From Rebecca billardiae RCC1528 (lineage: Eukaryota; Haptophyta): a DNA stretch of 64,000 nucleotides. Every line of letters starts with the position of its first letter. The stretch's first letter is position 1. Made by a program: the position numbers and the translations under genes. The DNA is taken from the NCBI GenBank assembly GCA_965240325.2, contig OZ251245.1, positions 1,116,001 to 1,180,000 of the forward strand, in the 5' to 3' direction. The notes beneath the pieces were generated by a model. That model did no database searches, had not been told where the DNA came from, and saw nothing but the letters and a program-made list of their open reading frames with translations. Shown piece by piece: positions 49,816-60,403 of this stretch.

Positions 49816-52799
49816 TCAGTCGTCGCGCGAGCGGCCGACGCCGTGCGACTCGGCGGACTCGACCTCGAAGCCGTCCGCGTCGCCCAGGCCCGCCGCCACG
49901 CGCTCCTCCTCCGTGCCCTGCAGCTCGAGGTGCTCGTCCTTGACGAACCAGACGAGCGCCGCGCCGCCCGCGCCCGCGCAGAGCAGCGCGGCGCAGAGCA
50001 GCACGCCGTCGAAGGCGTGCGTCGGCACCCCGCCGCCCTGCGCCCACATCGGGCGCAGGTCGATGCGCCCCGCGGCGAACAGCGTGAAGAAGACGCCGCA
50101 GGTCATCAGCGCGCCCGCGGCGCCGAGCTCCTGCACGCCGGGCGGGCGCTCGAGCAGCTGGAGCAGCTCGCTCGCCTCGCTGCGGCCGCGGCGCGCCGAG
50201 CTGCCGCGCCTGTAGCGCCAGGTGCGCACGCGCAGCGCGCGCCTGTCCACCTCTCGCAGCGTGTCCATCCGGCTGTTGGGCGGCCAGAAGTACGCGCAGA
50301 AGGGCGCGGCGCAGCAGAGCGTGGCGCAGCAGCCAAGCCAGAGCAGAGCGACCAGCGCGCCGCCCAGCCCCTGCGCGGCGCCAGAGCCGCCGGCGCCGCA
50401 GCCGCCGGGCGCGCGCGCGCGCGAGGGTCGGTGGGCTGCGGGGCGGCGCGGGCGCGTGGGGTAGGGCGGCGGCGCGGCGCGCGAGCGCGGCGCGCACGGT
50501 TGCGCTCGACGAGGCGAGCACGGCCACGATGCCGCACAACGCCGCGGCGAGCATCAGCCTTAGCACCACGACGGTGCGCGCTAGCCGCAGCACGCGCGCC
50601 CGGCCGCCCCAGCCACCCCTGGCCACGGCCATGGAATGGCGCACGCCGAGGCCGCAGAGCGCGCCGCCGCACAGCAGGGCGCCGCAGAACCACACGCTCG
50701 CGCCGAGGCCGTAGAAGCCGAGCTGCGCGCCCGACGGCAGCTCCGCCAGCGTGAGCAGCACGTACACCGGGTCGCACCACTCGCCGAGCGGCTGGTACTC
50801 CGCGCCGCTGCCGTCGACGCGCGCCGCGTGCACGCGCACGCGCAGAGGGAACGCCGACGGCGCGCGCGGGAGCGAGAGCGGCGCGTCGCGGAGCTGGTGG
50901 CTGCGCGCGGCGAGGGCGCGCGGCGGGCGCGGCGCGGCGCGGGGCGGGGCCAGCGGCGTGGGCGGTGGCGCAGGCGGGGCCGCCGCCGCGCGCGCCGCCG
51001 CGGCGGAGGTGCGCGCAGCCGCGCGCGTGCATGCGCACACGCGCGCATGCGCACACGCGCGCATGCGCACACGCGCGCGCTCGAGAGCGCGCGCACCGCT
51101 CGAGCGCCTGCGCCAGCAGCACGTCCTGCTCCCAGCCGTCGCGCTCGCGCGCCGCGGCGAGGTGCTGCCGGCGGAAGACGCGGCCGAGCGGCGCGAGCGG
51201 CGCGAGCGTGAGCGTCTCCGCGTCGTAGTGCGCCGGGTTTGCGAATCGGCCGAGCGTGCGCGTTGGCGAGTGGCCGCCGCGCGCGAGCACCGCCTCGCGC
51301 GGCGGCGTGTCCCGCCCGCGGAAGGCCGGGGCGATGTCGGCGAGGGCCTGCTTGGTGTACTGGCCGACGCACGCGGTCTCGGCCACCAGGCTCTCCGCGC
51401 TCCGGCCGCGCGTGCTGCCACCCCGCGTGCGGCTCCCCCCGTAGCCGTAGCCGTAGTGGCCGTAGTAACTGTGCCGGCTGCCGTAGTAGTAGCCGCCGCC
51501 CGCACCAAAGAAGGCGGCGGGCGCGGCGCCGCGGGGGCCGCCGGGCTGCGTGGGGCCGACGAGGCCGGGCGTCCGGCCGTACGTGCCGCCGGAGGGCCGG
51601 CCCCGTCCACCACCGAAGCTGCCCGACCCGACGCCGCGCGTGCCGCCTCCCGACCAGCTACCCGCCTTCAGCAGGGCGCGCGCGGTCGGGGCAGCGCCCA
51701 CGCCGGCGCGCGCCGCGCCCGCGGCCGCGCGCGTCGAATCCGCGCCGGCGGCGGGCGTGAGGATGCGGCGGGCCGTGCCGGGGCTCACCACCGAGCGCGG
51801 CGGCGGGCTCGGGCTCCTGACCGGGTCCGGGCGCGCCGAGTCCGGGGCGCGCCGTCCGGGCGGCGGGCTGGGCGGCGGGCTGGGCGGCGCGCGCGGCTCC
51901 AGCAGGCCGAGCTCCGACGCCTCCTGGCGCGCAAAGTTGCGGACCGCCTCGGCGTCGACGGCGGGCACGGGCGCGGTGCCGACGCTCAGCTCGGTCTGCC
52001 CGAGCAGCTCCTCCCCGCTCGCCGCGCGCACGCTCACGCTCAGCACCAGCTGCACCCCGAGCGGTGCGTACACCACGGGCGCCCACAGCCGCGCCGCGCC
52101 CGGCCGCAGGTCGGACGCGTCGACGGCGAAGTCCTGGGCGGAGCCGGTGGCGTTGCCCGCGGGGCACAGCGTGCTCGCGCCGTCGTCCCGCCCGACGTAC
52201 GCCGCGCAGCGCTTGTCGCCCAGCGCGCCCGCCGTCCAGCGCGCGCAGCACAGCCCCAGCTGCCACAGCGGCGGCGCCTCGTAAGGCCACGCCAGCAGCT
52301 CGGTGCCGCGGCCCGCGAGGACGAAGAGCGCGCCGAGGGCGAGGGTGAGCAGGGTGCACGGCGCGGCGCGCGCGACGCCGCGCGCCGAGCGCTCGCACCG
52401 CGCCGGCACGCGCTCTGCCTCGGCGCGCTCCTCGTCCGACGGCTTGTACTCGTCGCGCGCGCCGCCGGCGGCAGGCGTGGGCGCCGCTTCGGCGTCGCGG
52501 CTGGGCCCGGCGGCGGAGACGGGCGGCGCGGACGGGGGCGGGGCGGACGAGCTCGGCACGGGTGCGTACACCTGCACCTGCCCGCCGGGCTGCACGCCCG
52601 CCGGCACCGTCACCGCCATCTGCGTGCCGCCCACGTTCACGTAGAAGACCTGCCCCTCGCGCACGCCGGGCGGCACGGTGACGACCCACGGCGCGAGCAT
52701 GGGCGTGGCTTCGGCGGAGGCGTAGGCGAGGGGCGTGGCGGCTGAGTCATTCGCCGCGCGCGCCTGCTGCAGCGGCAGCCTGTCGGCCTTGGCGGACAT
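49816..52799 (-). CDS. Multi-pass membrane protein with N-terminal VPPGV repeat and Gly/Tyr-rich loop
   Basis: Start ATG 52799 (MSAKADRLPLQQARA). Exons are 52799-51097, 50900-50498 and 50370-49816, with introns of 196 and 127 nt. Phases (2, 0) match and give continuous protein: ALER-HQLRDAPLSLPRAPS and LASSSAT-GLGGALVALLW. Total is about 886 residues. The N-terminus carries WVVTVPPGVREGQVFYVNVG followed by MAVTVPAGVQPGGQVQVYAP, a duplicated (V)TVPxGVxxGxxxxV beta motif. One TM follows (TLLTLALGALFVLAG), then an extracellular-like Cys-containing domain, a Gly/Ser/Tyr-rich stretch (GGGYYYGSRHSYYGHYGYGY), and about five TMs toward the C-terminus (VWFCGALLCGGALCGLGV, VVVLRLMLAAALCGIVAV, LVALLWLGCCATLCCAA, GALMTCGVFFTLFAAG, GVLLCAALLCAGAGGAALVW). 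The family and function are unknown. Confidence 0.68.
51029..51076. repeat. Three perfect 16-bp tandem repeats, alternating purine-pyrimidine
   Basis: Unit GCATGCGCACACGCGC three times, inside intron 1 of the membrane-protein gene. Strict purine-pyrimidine alternation continues beyond both ends, giving a Z-DNA-prone tract. Confidence 0.85.
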
Positions 52800-53074
52800 C
52801 GTCGGGAGCAAGCAATTATCTTGGGGCGCGAGCGGCCGAGGGGCGAGGGTTATTATAATAATCGTTGGTACCGCTCGCTAAAAGGTTTATCTATCCCATA
52901 CCCGCACTTGACAATGTAATGCACAGCATTGATGATTTCGTCGGCTGCTCACCAAACTGCATGCAAGCATCGTCGTCGGTCCGGTGCCGCCCGGAGAAGA
53001 CGACGAGTCTGTTTCATCGCGCACAAGGCTGCGCCACCCGGCGCAGGCGCCGAGCGACACCCACCGAGCGCGCG
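52800..53074. promoter_or_regulatory. 275-bp bidirectional promoter region
   Basis: Divergent spacer. It includes an AT-rich stretch (TTATTATAATAATCG at 52851-52865) and ACTTGACAATGTAATG near 52908. The plus-strand gene could use an ATG at 52919 in the same frame, which would shorten this region to 119 bp. Confidence 0.4.
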
Positions 53075-55237
53075 ATGCCGAAGCGCCTCTCCTTCGCCGC
53101 GGGTGACCACCCCGACCTGCGGCAGCTGTCGCCGGACGTGGAGGACGAGGATGCCGCCCTGGAGCGCGCGCTCGACATGACCTACTCCGCCTTCGAGCCG
53201 GTCGAGGAAGACTCTGCGCCCGCCGCTGGCGCCGGCGGCGCCGCCGCGGCGAGCGGCCGCCTCAGCGTCGCCAGCGCGGCGCCTCCGGACGGGGTGGAGG
53301 GCGAGGACGAGGCGGTGCTCACGGTGACGGTGACGGGTCTCGAGCTGCTCTCCAACGTCACCTTCCCGCCCGCGCAGCCGCTCGTCGTCCTCGCCGTCGA
53401 CATGCTCGGCGGCGCGCGCGCGCAGACTGAGCCGAGCGCGCGCACGGTCGGGGCCACGCCGCTGTCGCACGAGTTCGCGTTCGGGCTGGCGGAGGGCACG
53501 CGCGCGCGCACGGCGCTCACGCGGCTGATCGCCGAGCCCAACGAGCCGCTCGACCCCGTGCTCACCCTCTCCGTCCTCTCCACGGACGCAGTCAACATCC
53601 CGACCGCACTCGCAGTCGTCGAGCTGGGCGCGCGCGCGCTGCTCGAGCCGGGCGCGGAGGGGCGGGAGCTGGAGCTGGCGCTGCTGCGCGGGCCGCCGCA
53701 GAGCGGCGAGGAGGAGGCGGACGAGCTGCGCGCCGCGCCGCCGCTGCCCGACGAGCTCGGCGCCTCGCCGCCGCGCCTCGCCGCGGGCGTGTCGGCTGCG
53801 TCTGCAACGCGCGCACCGCCGCAGCCGGCGCCGCCGCTGCCCGGTGCGCTGCCGAGCGCGGTGCGGGGCGAGCACCGCACCGACCGCTCGGGCGACGCCG
53901 TGGTTGTCGGGCTCGTGCGCTTCCGCGTCACCGGGCTGCCGCTGCTCACGCAGATCGCCGCCGACCTCGACTCCGCGGGCGCCGAGGGCGAGGCCGCGCC
54001 GGCGGCGCCCGCGTGGCGGCGCGGCATTCAGCGTCCGCTGCCGACGATTGCCGCCGCGCTCGCGACCGCGGCCGAGGCGGCGGCGGCGGACGGCGCGGGG
54101 CCTCCGTCGCGCTACCCGGCCGGGTACGACCTGGTCAAGGAGTTCCCCTTCACCTTCGCCCACGCCTTCGCCGAGTGCGCCGCCGTCTCCGCGCGCAAGC
54201 GCGACATTGAGCGCGCCGCGCGCTTGCTCGAGGCACACACGGGCCGGGCCGCCGGCCGCGCGCCCGTGACTCATCAGCGCGCGGTGATGGCGGCGGTGAA
54301 CGGGGACGCGCTGCGCCGCGGGCGCACGGCGTGGTACCTGGAGGAGGGCGTGCGCATCGCCATCGCCGTCGCGCCCGCCGCGCAGCCCAGCGCCCTCGGC
54401 GTCGACGCGGACGAGGCGGCGCTCGAGGCGTGTGCGCTCGAGTCAGTGCCGACCGCGCGCGCCACCGAGGCGCTCGCGGCGTGCGCGGGCGCGGCGCGCG
54501 CGCGCGCGCGCGGCGGCGTTGGCGAGTGGCTCGCGCCGGAGGACACGCACGCGCACCCGGTGACGGGCGAGCTGACGCGCACGCTGCACACGCGCGAGCG
54601 CGCGTGCCAGCTCCTCTTCGGCACGCGCGCCGCGCTGCGCTCCGTGGCGGACCACCAGCTGATGCTCGCCGACCGCGTGGGCCGCGTGCGCGCCACCGCG
54701 TCATTTTCGCTGCCGCCGCACCGGCCGCCCGCCGCGCCGGAGGCGGAGTACGTGGAGCTGCTCGCGTCGGGCGTGCTGCAGGCGGAGGCGGAGGCGGAGG
54801 CGCGGCTGCCCGGCGGCGCCGAGATCGTGCGCCGCTTCCGCGCCGCCTCCGCGCTCGACGACGCCGAGCTCGGCGCCGCGGCCGCGCGGCACGGGGGCGC
54901 GTGCGCACTGCTCCACTCGCTCGCGTGCTCGGAGGCGGATGCGGCGCTGGCGGAGGCGGTGCTGGCGCGCGTGGTGGAGCTGGCGGACGAGGCGTCGCTG
55001 CCGACGGTGCTCGTCGCCTCGAGCGCGCTCGAGCTCGAGATCGCGCTGCGCAACGGCTTCGCCCCCGTCGACCCGCCCACCCGCCTCGCCGCCGAGCCCT
55101 CGTGTGAGGTGAGCTGGTCGACACTCGAGCGGCCGGCGGGCGGCGAGCGCGGCGCGATCGCGATGAGCCGCGAGCGCGCGGCGCGCGAGGAGCGCGCGGC
55201 GCGGATGACGCGCGAGTCGTTTGGGGAGGACGACTAG
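53075..55237 (+). CDS. C2-like domain protein with possible acetyltransferase-like C-terminus
   Basis: 720 residues from the ATG at 53075 (MPKRLSFAAGDHPDLRQLSP); an in-frame ATG at 52919 would add 52. It is largely Ala-rich. Residues ~80-210 look like a C2-type beta sandwich: EAVLTVTVTGLELLSNVTF, PLVVLAVDMLGG, TPLSHEFAFGLAEG, DPVLTLSVLSTDAVNIPTAL, VVELGARALLEPG. A second short copy of the first strands is seen near 53905 (AVVVGLVRFRVTGLPLLTQI), so two C2 copies are possible. The C-terminal part (ALAEAVLARVVELADEASLP, then TVLVASSALELEIALRNGFA and PVDPPTRL) resembles the end of a GNAT acetyltransferase fold, though the acetyl-CoA loop is not evident. C2 domains bind membranes or act in ciliary complexes; which applies here is unknown. 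There is no TM segment. Confidence 0.62.
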   Translation: MPKRLSFAAGDHPDLRQLSPDVEDEDAALERALDMTYSAFEPVEEDSAPAAGAGGAAAASGRLSVASAAPPDGVEGEDEAVLTVTVTGLELLSNVTFPPAQPLVVLAVDMLGGARAQTEPSARTVGATPLSHEFAFGLAEGTRARTALTRLIAEPNEPLDPVLTLSVLSTDAVNIPTALAVVELGARALLEPGAEGRELELALLRGPPQSGEEEADELRAAPPLPDELGASPPRLAAGVSAASATRAPPQPAPPLPGALPSAVRGEHRTDRSGDAVVVGLVRFRVTGLPLLTQIAADLDSAGAEGEAAPAAPAWRRGIQRPLPTIAAALATAAEAAAADGAGPPSRYPAGYDLVKEFPFTFAHAFAECAAVSARKRDIERAARLLEAHTGRAAGRAPVTHQRAVMAAVNGDALRRGRTAWYLEEGVRIAIAVAPAAQPSALGVDADEAALEACALESVPTARATEALAACAGAARARARGGVGEWLAPEDTHAHPVTGELTRTLHTRERACQLLFGTRAALRSVADHQLMLADRVGRVRATASFSLPPHRPPAAPEAEYVELLASGVLQAEAEAEARLPGGAEIVRRFRAASALDDAELGAAAARHGGACALLHSLACSEADAALAEAVLARVVELADEASLPTVLVASSALELEIALRNGFAPVDPPTRLAAEPSCEVSWSTLERPAGGERGAIAMSRERAAREERAARMTRESFGEDD

Positions 55238-55636
55238 GAGCGCGCGCCGCGCGGCGATCGTGGGTCGGCGGGCCGCGCGGGCCGCACCGCCGCACGGCGG
55301 GCGGCGCGGGCTGGCCGCTCATCGTCAGCGCGCTGCACGGCTGCACGGCTCGGATGAGTTGATGGCCTGCCGTGCTGTTGCATGTCGCAGCAGCAGTGGC
55401 GCGCACGCATATAGTAGTATAGTGATATTCATCACATGCGCGCTGGCGCTGCGCAGCCGCCGCCTTGAAGCTGGCGCGCAGCGCTGTAGAAGTCGTCGTG
55501 GGATGAGGCGATCCGCCTTGGGCGGCTTTGGCGCATGCGACTGCTGTGTCTGAAATCGTTCGCGATCGAAGTGCCCTGCAAGTCTGCCGGCACCACCCGT
55601 CCCAGAAAGCTCCTGAGCCCGTCTTCGGCTCAGCGG

Positions 55637-55666
55637 GCTCATGACCGTCCATGGACGGTCATGAGC
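55637..55666. repeat. Perfect 30-bp palindrome
   Basis: GCTCATGACCGTCCA followed immediately by its exact reverse complement, with no spacer. Just upstream, GAGCCCG and CGGGCTC form a second small inverted repeat. Confidence 0.75.
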
Positions 55667-56333
55667 TCCCGGACACAGTGCGCGCAGGTGCGCCTCGAGG
55701 CGAGATGAGCACCAAGGCCCGTCACAGCGCCCGTCGCACGCGCTTGACTGCGGCGGCCGAGATGGCTGGAGCGGCGGCGCGTTGCGCTCATCCTCAGTGC
55801 ACACTTGTAAGCGACCTTCGGCGCAGCAAACATGTGCCGCCTTGGGCCCTCCTCCGCCTGCTAGCGCGGCTCGACTGCAACGGTCGCCAAAGCCAAGCAT
55901 TGCCTACTGAGTCCGCTTCTGCCCGCGACACGCGCTTGAATGGCGCCTTGAGCGCGCGCGCATTGGAAACATATACACTGGCCCTCTCTCCAGACAGCGC
56001 GCGCCTGGCTCTTGCAGCGTACTCTGTGCGATGAAGCGGTGGCGTAGGCGCCTGCCGGCCTGTTGTTGAAACGCACCCGCTCGGCTAGTGAGCATGGGCG
56101 CAGAAGACGCCGGGAGGCCGAGACATGAGCGCCGGAAGGGGTTCCGAGGTACTACCAGACCAGCCCACCTGGCGCGCCGTCGCACAGCCCTCGCCTACGC
56201 GCACGCGCACGACCAGAGCGAAGCTGCCCGCGCGGCGGACGGCCATTTCTTCTACTCTACTTAATCGTGTAAAGTGAATCTGCGCGGCAGGTTGCGTGAG
56301 CAATAAGAAAATGCCCACAATTCGGAGTTTTCT

Positions 56334-56455
56334 CTATGAAAAACCATCGGTTCGGCTGTTTTTACTCGTCAAACCAACGGTTCGACGGTGTTTACTCCGA
56401 AAAATCATCGGTTCGGCGGGTTTTACTCGCCAAACCATCGTTTCGGCAATTTTTA
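56334..56455. repeat. Four tandem 30-31-nt units
   Basis: Each unit reads CTC(G/C)..AAA.CATCGGTTCGGC then a short variable part and TTTTTA. The units are diverged but clearly related. They sit in the only markedly lower-GC patch of this intergenic region. Confidence 0.75.
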
Positions 56456-57037
56456 CCCAAGGTGCTTGCGGTTGGGACAGTCCTCGCACGTATTGGTCTC
56501 GACAAACAAGAATCGGAGTACGCGTTTCGAGTGATGGCTTCGCGATGATTGTAACATGTTTTTCACTCGAGTAGTTGATCGTTCGAGGGAAAAATCTTCT
56601 CGACGAAACATGGAAAGCCAATCAGGGTCCGTCGATCGATTACAGCCGACGCGACTCAAGTTAATATAGGCGGCTCATCATTTGAACAGCACCGCGACGA
56701 TGATACTCGCTCGTCAAGAGGGGCCCGCTCGGGCCATGCTGACCGCCGTGACGGGAGGTCGAGATGCCACCGCGGGCGCCGCGGGGCTGCGACCGAGGGT
56801 GTGGACCGTCGGGGTGATGTGTGAGCAAGATGTTCACGCCCTGTCACCTGCAACTGTCGACGGCCGTCCTCCACCTGCACCTCGCCTGCACCTCACGACC
56901 GGGTTCCCGGATGACCGATCTGTAACACTCGACGAGTGATCCCGACGGCTCGACGAGTGATCGAGTGATCCTCACGACGGGCGTCGCTTGCAACTGATCA
57001 CGGCCGCTCTCCTGCCCGGCGCTCAGGAGGCGCACGC

Positions 57038-57590
57038 TTGATGCGTGTCCTGCGCGGTTGTCACCTAACGACCTGCCCCGGCGGTTGCAACTCTCTACAT
57101 CTCTCGACGGAGTGGCGCGCCGCCGTCCGCGTTGCTCGACTGGATCTGCGCACCGGGCCTCGCCTGCAACTGTTTTGATGCGTGCCGTGCCCTGCGCGGT
57201 TGGCACCTGGCTGCCTGCCCCTGCTGCTGCAACTCTCGACGGCGGCGCGCCGATCAGTGTTGCTCGACTGGATGTGCGCACCGGGCCTCGCCTGCAAGTG
57301 TTTACGGCCGTCCACCAGCCCTACGGTCCGAGGCTCAGTCGGCGCGCGCGCTTGATGCGTGCCGTGCCCTGCGCGGTTGGCACCTGGCTGCCTGCCCCTG
57401 CTGCTGCCGAACTCTCGACGGCGGTGCGCCGAATCAGTGTTGCTCGACTGGATTACTGCGCACCGGGCGTCGCCTGCAAGTGTTCAGTACGGCCGTCCAC
57501 CAGCCCTACATACACGGTGTCAGGCTCAGTAGACAGTAGGGGCGCGCGCTTGATGCGTGCCCTGCGCAGTTGTCAACGCAGGCTGCACCC
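57038..57590. repeat. Satellite-like tandem repeat, about four diverged units of 140-200 bp
   Basis: Units begin TTGATGCGTG at 57038, 57175, 57352 and 57550 and share CCTGCGCGGTTG, CTGCCTGCCCCTGCTGCTGC, CAGTGTTGCTCGACTGGAT, GCGCACCGGGC and CGGCCGTCCACCAGCCCTAC. Spacing grows from 137 to 177 to 198 bp by internal insertions. Weaker older copies extend upstream to about 56860. Confidence 0.8.
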
Positions 57591-58153
57591 GCCACCCGCC
57601 CCAGCGTCCGCAGCACTCGGGACCGTGGCGGCAGCAGCTCGGCACCTTGACGATGATATGACGACCGTCAGCTGTCTCAAGTATGACGCTGCGGCTGCCA
57701 GCTAACCATCAATCTGAGCAGTTCATTTAAGACGAAGTCCTCAGGGCTGGCACGTGCGCACGGCGGCGTCGTCTGCATCAGCGAGTGCCGAGTCTGCAGC
57801 GCGCTGTCTGCACCCGGCTATCAACGTCTGAAGGTGGTCGTGATTCGTGAAGCTGCCGCCCCGCCGGCGTGCAGCGGCGGCTGCAACTCACTCTCTAGTT
57901 TCAAATGTTTTCGCTGAGTCAGCGGGCCGGCCCCCACGGAGCTTGACGTACTGGGCTGGGACGGGTGGCGACTTCCAAGCACGCGTGACTGTTGACTCTG
58001 TTAGTTGAGGGGGGAGTTCGCGTTCGGTTACTGCGGCGATCGGGCTCGTTTGAGTCGTTTCTCCTCGTCCCTGTGCTTCGGACGGTCGCCATTGTCAGTC
58101 GGGACTCACAGCGGCTCCCCACCGAATCAGCGCGGCGGCCGTGCTCGCTCGTC

Positions 58154-60341
58154 ATGCTGCCGCCCATCGCGGGCGCCGAGCCGCGGCCCAAGCCGACGGC
58201 GCCGCCGGGCGGCGGCCTTCGGCGCGCGTCGACGGGTGGCGTGGGCGCGCCCTCCCGCCCGCCGCCCGGCCGCTCGCTGCTCCGCTCGACGACGGAGCGG
58301 CTGCAGCTGCTGCCGCGCGGCGCGCCGAGCGCCGCGTCGGCCGACGCGGACGCGGCGGCGGTGCTGTTCCGCGAGGCGGAGGAGGAGGGCCACGCGTCGG
58401 TGCAGTACATGCTCGGGCGGTGCTACGCAGAGGGCCGCTTCGTCGCGCGGCGCGACCCGCGCGCCGCCGTGCTCTGGTTCGGCAAGGCGGCCGAGCAGGG
58501 GCTCGCGGCCGCCCAGTGCGAGCTCGGGCAGCTGCTGCTGCGCGGCGAGGGCGTGGACGCGCGCGACGAGGCGGGCGCGGTGCGCTGGTTCAGCGCGGCG
58601 GCCGAGCAGGGCGAGCCCGCCGGGCTCACCCTCCTCGCCGAGTGCCACCTCGCCGGCACGTCCGTGCGCAAGGACGCATGCCACGCGGTCACCCTGCTCG
58701 CGCGCGCGGCCGAGCGCGCGCACGCGCCGGCGATGCGGCTGCTCGGGCTGTGCCACCGGGACGGCGTGGGCGGGCTCGAGCCGGACGCGCGGCGCGCGCT
58801 CGAGTGGCTCGGCCAGGCCGCGGCGAAGGACGACGCGCCCGCGCAGTACGAGCTCGCGCGCATCCACGCGCGCGGCGCGGGCGTGGTCGCCGACGCCGCG
58901 CGCTCGGCTGAGTGGCTGCGGCGCGCGGCGGAGGCGGGCGAGGTGGAGGCGCAGGCGGAGCTGGGCGCGCGGCTGCTGGGCGAGGGCCCGGCCGCGTCGC
59001 GCGCCGACACGCCCGGCGGCGACGGCGGCGCCAAGGCCGACGACGCCGCGTGGCGCGCGGTGCTCCCGCCGGACCTGGCGGGCGGCGTGCACTGGACTCG
59101 GCGCGCGGCCGGCGCGGGCCACGCGCGCGCGCAGTGCGTGCTCGCGGCGTGCCTCTCGGCGGGGCGCGGCGTGGCGCGGGACGAGGCGGCGGCGGTGCAG
59201 TGGCTCCTCAAGTCCGCCGCGCAGGGCCACGCCCACGCGCACCTCGCCCTCGCCCTCGCCGCGCGCGACGGCCGCGGCATGCGCGCAGACGCGGCGATGG
59301 CGGAGCGACACCTGCGCGCCGCGGCGGCCGCCGGGCCGGGCGGCGGGGGCGAGGGCGAGGGCGGCGGCGGCGGCGGTGCGCGGCAGGGGCTGGCGGAGGC
59401 GCAGCTCGAGCTCGGCGCGATGCTCATCGCGCGCGCCGCCGCCGACGCCGCGCACGACGACGACCCGCGCGCGGCGGAGGGCGCGCGCTGGCTGCGCGCC
59501 GCGGCCGAGTGCGGGCTGGCGCGCGCGCAATGTGAGTTCGGCTCCTGCCTGCTGTATGGCGTGGGGACGGGGCCGGCCGACGCGGCGGGCGGCGTGCGCT
59601 GGCTCGCGCGCGCGGCCGCGCAGCGCCACGCGCGCGCCGAGTACCTCCTCGCCACCTGCGCCCTCGACGGCCGCGGGCGCGCGGCGGACGCGGCCGAGGC
59701 TGTCGCGCTGCTGCGGCGCGCCGCGGGCCGCGGCGACGCGGACGCGCAATGCGAGCTGGGCAGGTGCTGCGCGCAGGGCCGGGGGTGCGCGCGCGACGAG
59801 GGCGAGGCGGCGGCGTGGTGGGCCCGCGCCGCCGAGGCGGGCCACGCCGACGCGCAGCGCGAGCTGGGCAAGTGCCACCGCCTCGGCCGCGGCGTGGCGC
59901 GCGACGACGGCGCGGCCGCGCGCTGGCTCAGCCTGGCGGCGCACGCCGGCCACGCGCGCGCGCAGTGCGACCTCGGGCTCTGCTTCAAGGAGGGGGCGGG
60001 CGTGGAGGCGGACGAGGCGTGCGCGGCGCGCTGGTTCGCGCGCGCCGCCGCGCACGGCCTCGCCGCCGCGCAGTACGAGCTCGGCATCCTCACGCTCGAG
60101 GGGCGCGGCGGGCTGGCCGCGGACGCGGCGGCCGCCCGCCGTCTGTTCGAGGCCGCGGCCGCGCAGGGCGACGCGGACGCGGCGTGCTGCGCGGGCGCGT
60201 GCTACGCGAAGGGGCGCGGCGCGGAGGTGGACGAGGCGGCGGCGGCGCGGTGGTACGGCCGCGCCGCCGAGCTCGGCGACGCCAACGGCCAGTGCCTCCT
60301 CGGCCTGTGGCACTTGCACGGCGCCGCCGCCGACGGCCAGC

Positions 60342-60403
<62 letters not shown>

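Larger units (their letters stand above)
55238..58153. other. 2.9-kb intergenic region rich in palindromes and tandem repeats
   Basis: No gene is recognised. It contains the 30-bp palindrome at 55637-55666, a four-unit 30-31-nt repeat at 56334-56455 within a lower-GC stretch (56290-56600), a CGACGAGTGAT direct repeat near 56930-56965, and the satellite at 57038-57590. 57900-58153 is the 5' flank of the Sel1/MYND gene. Confidence 0.5.
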
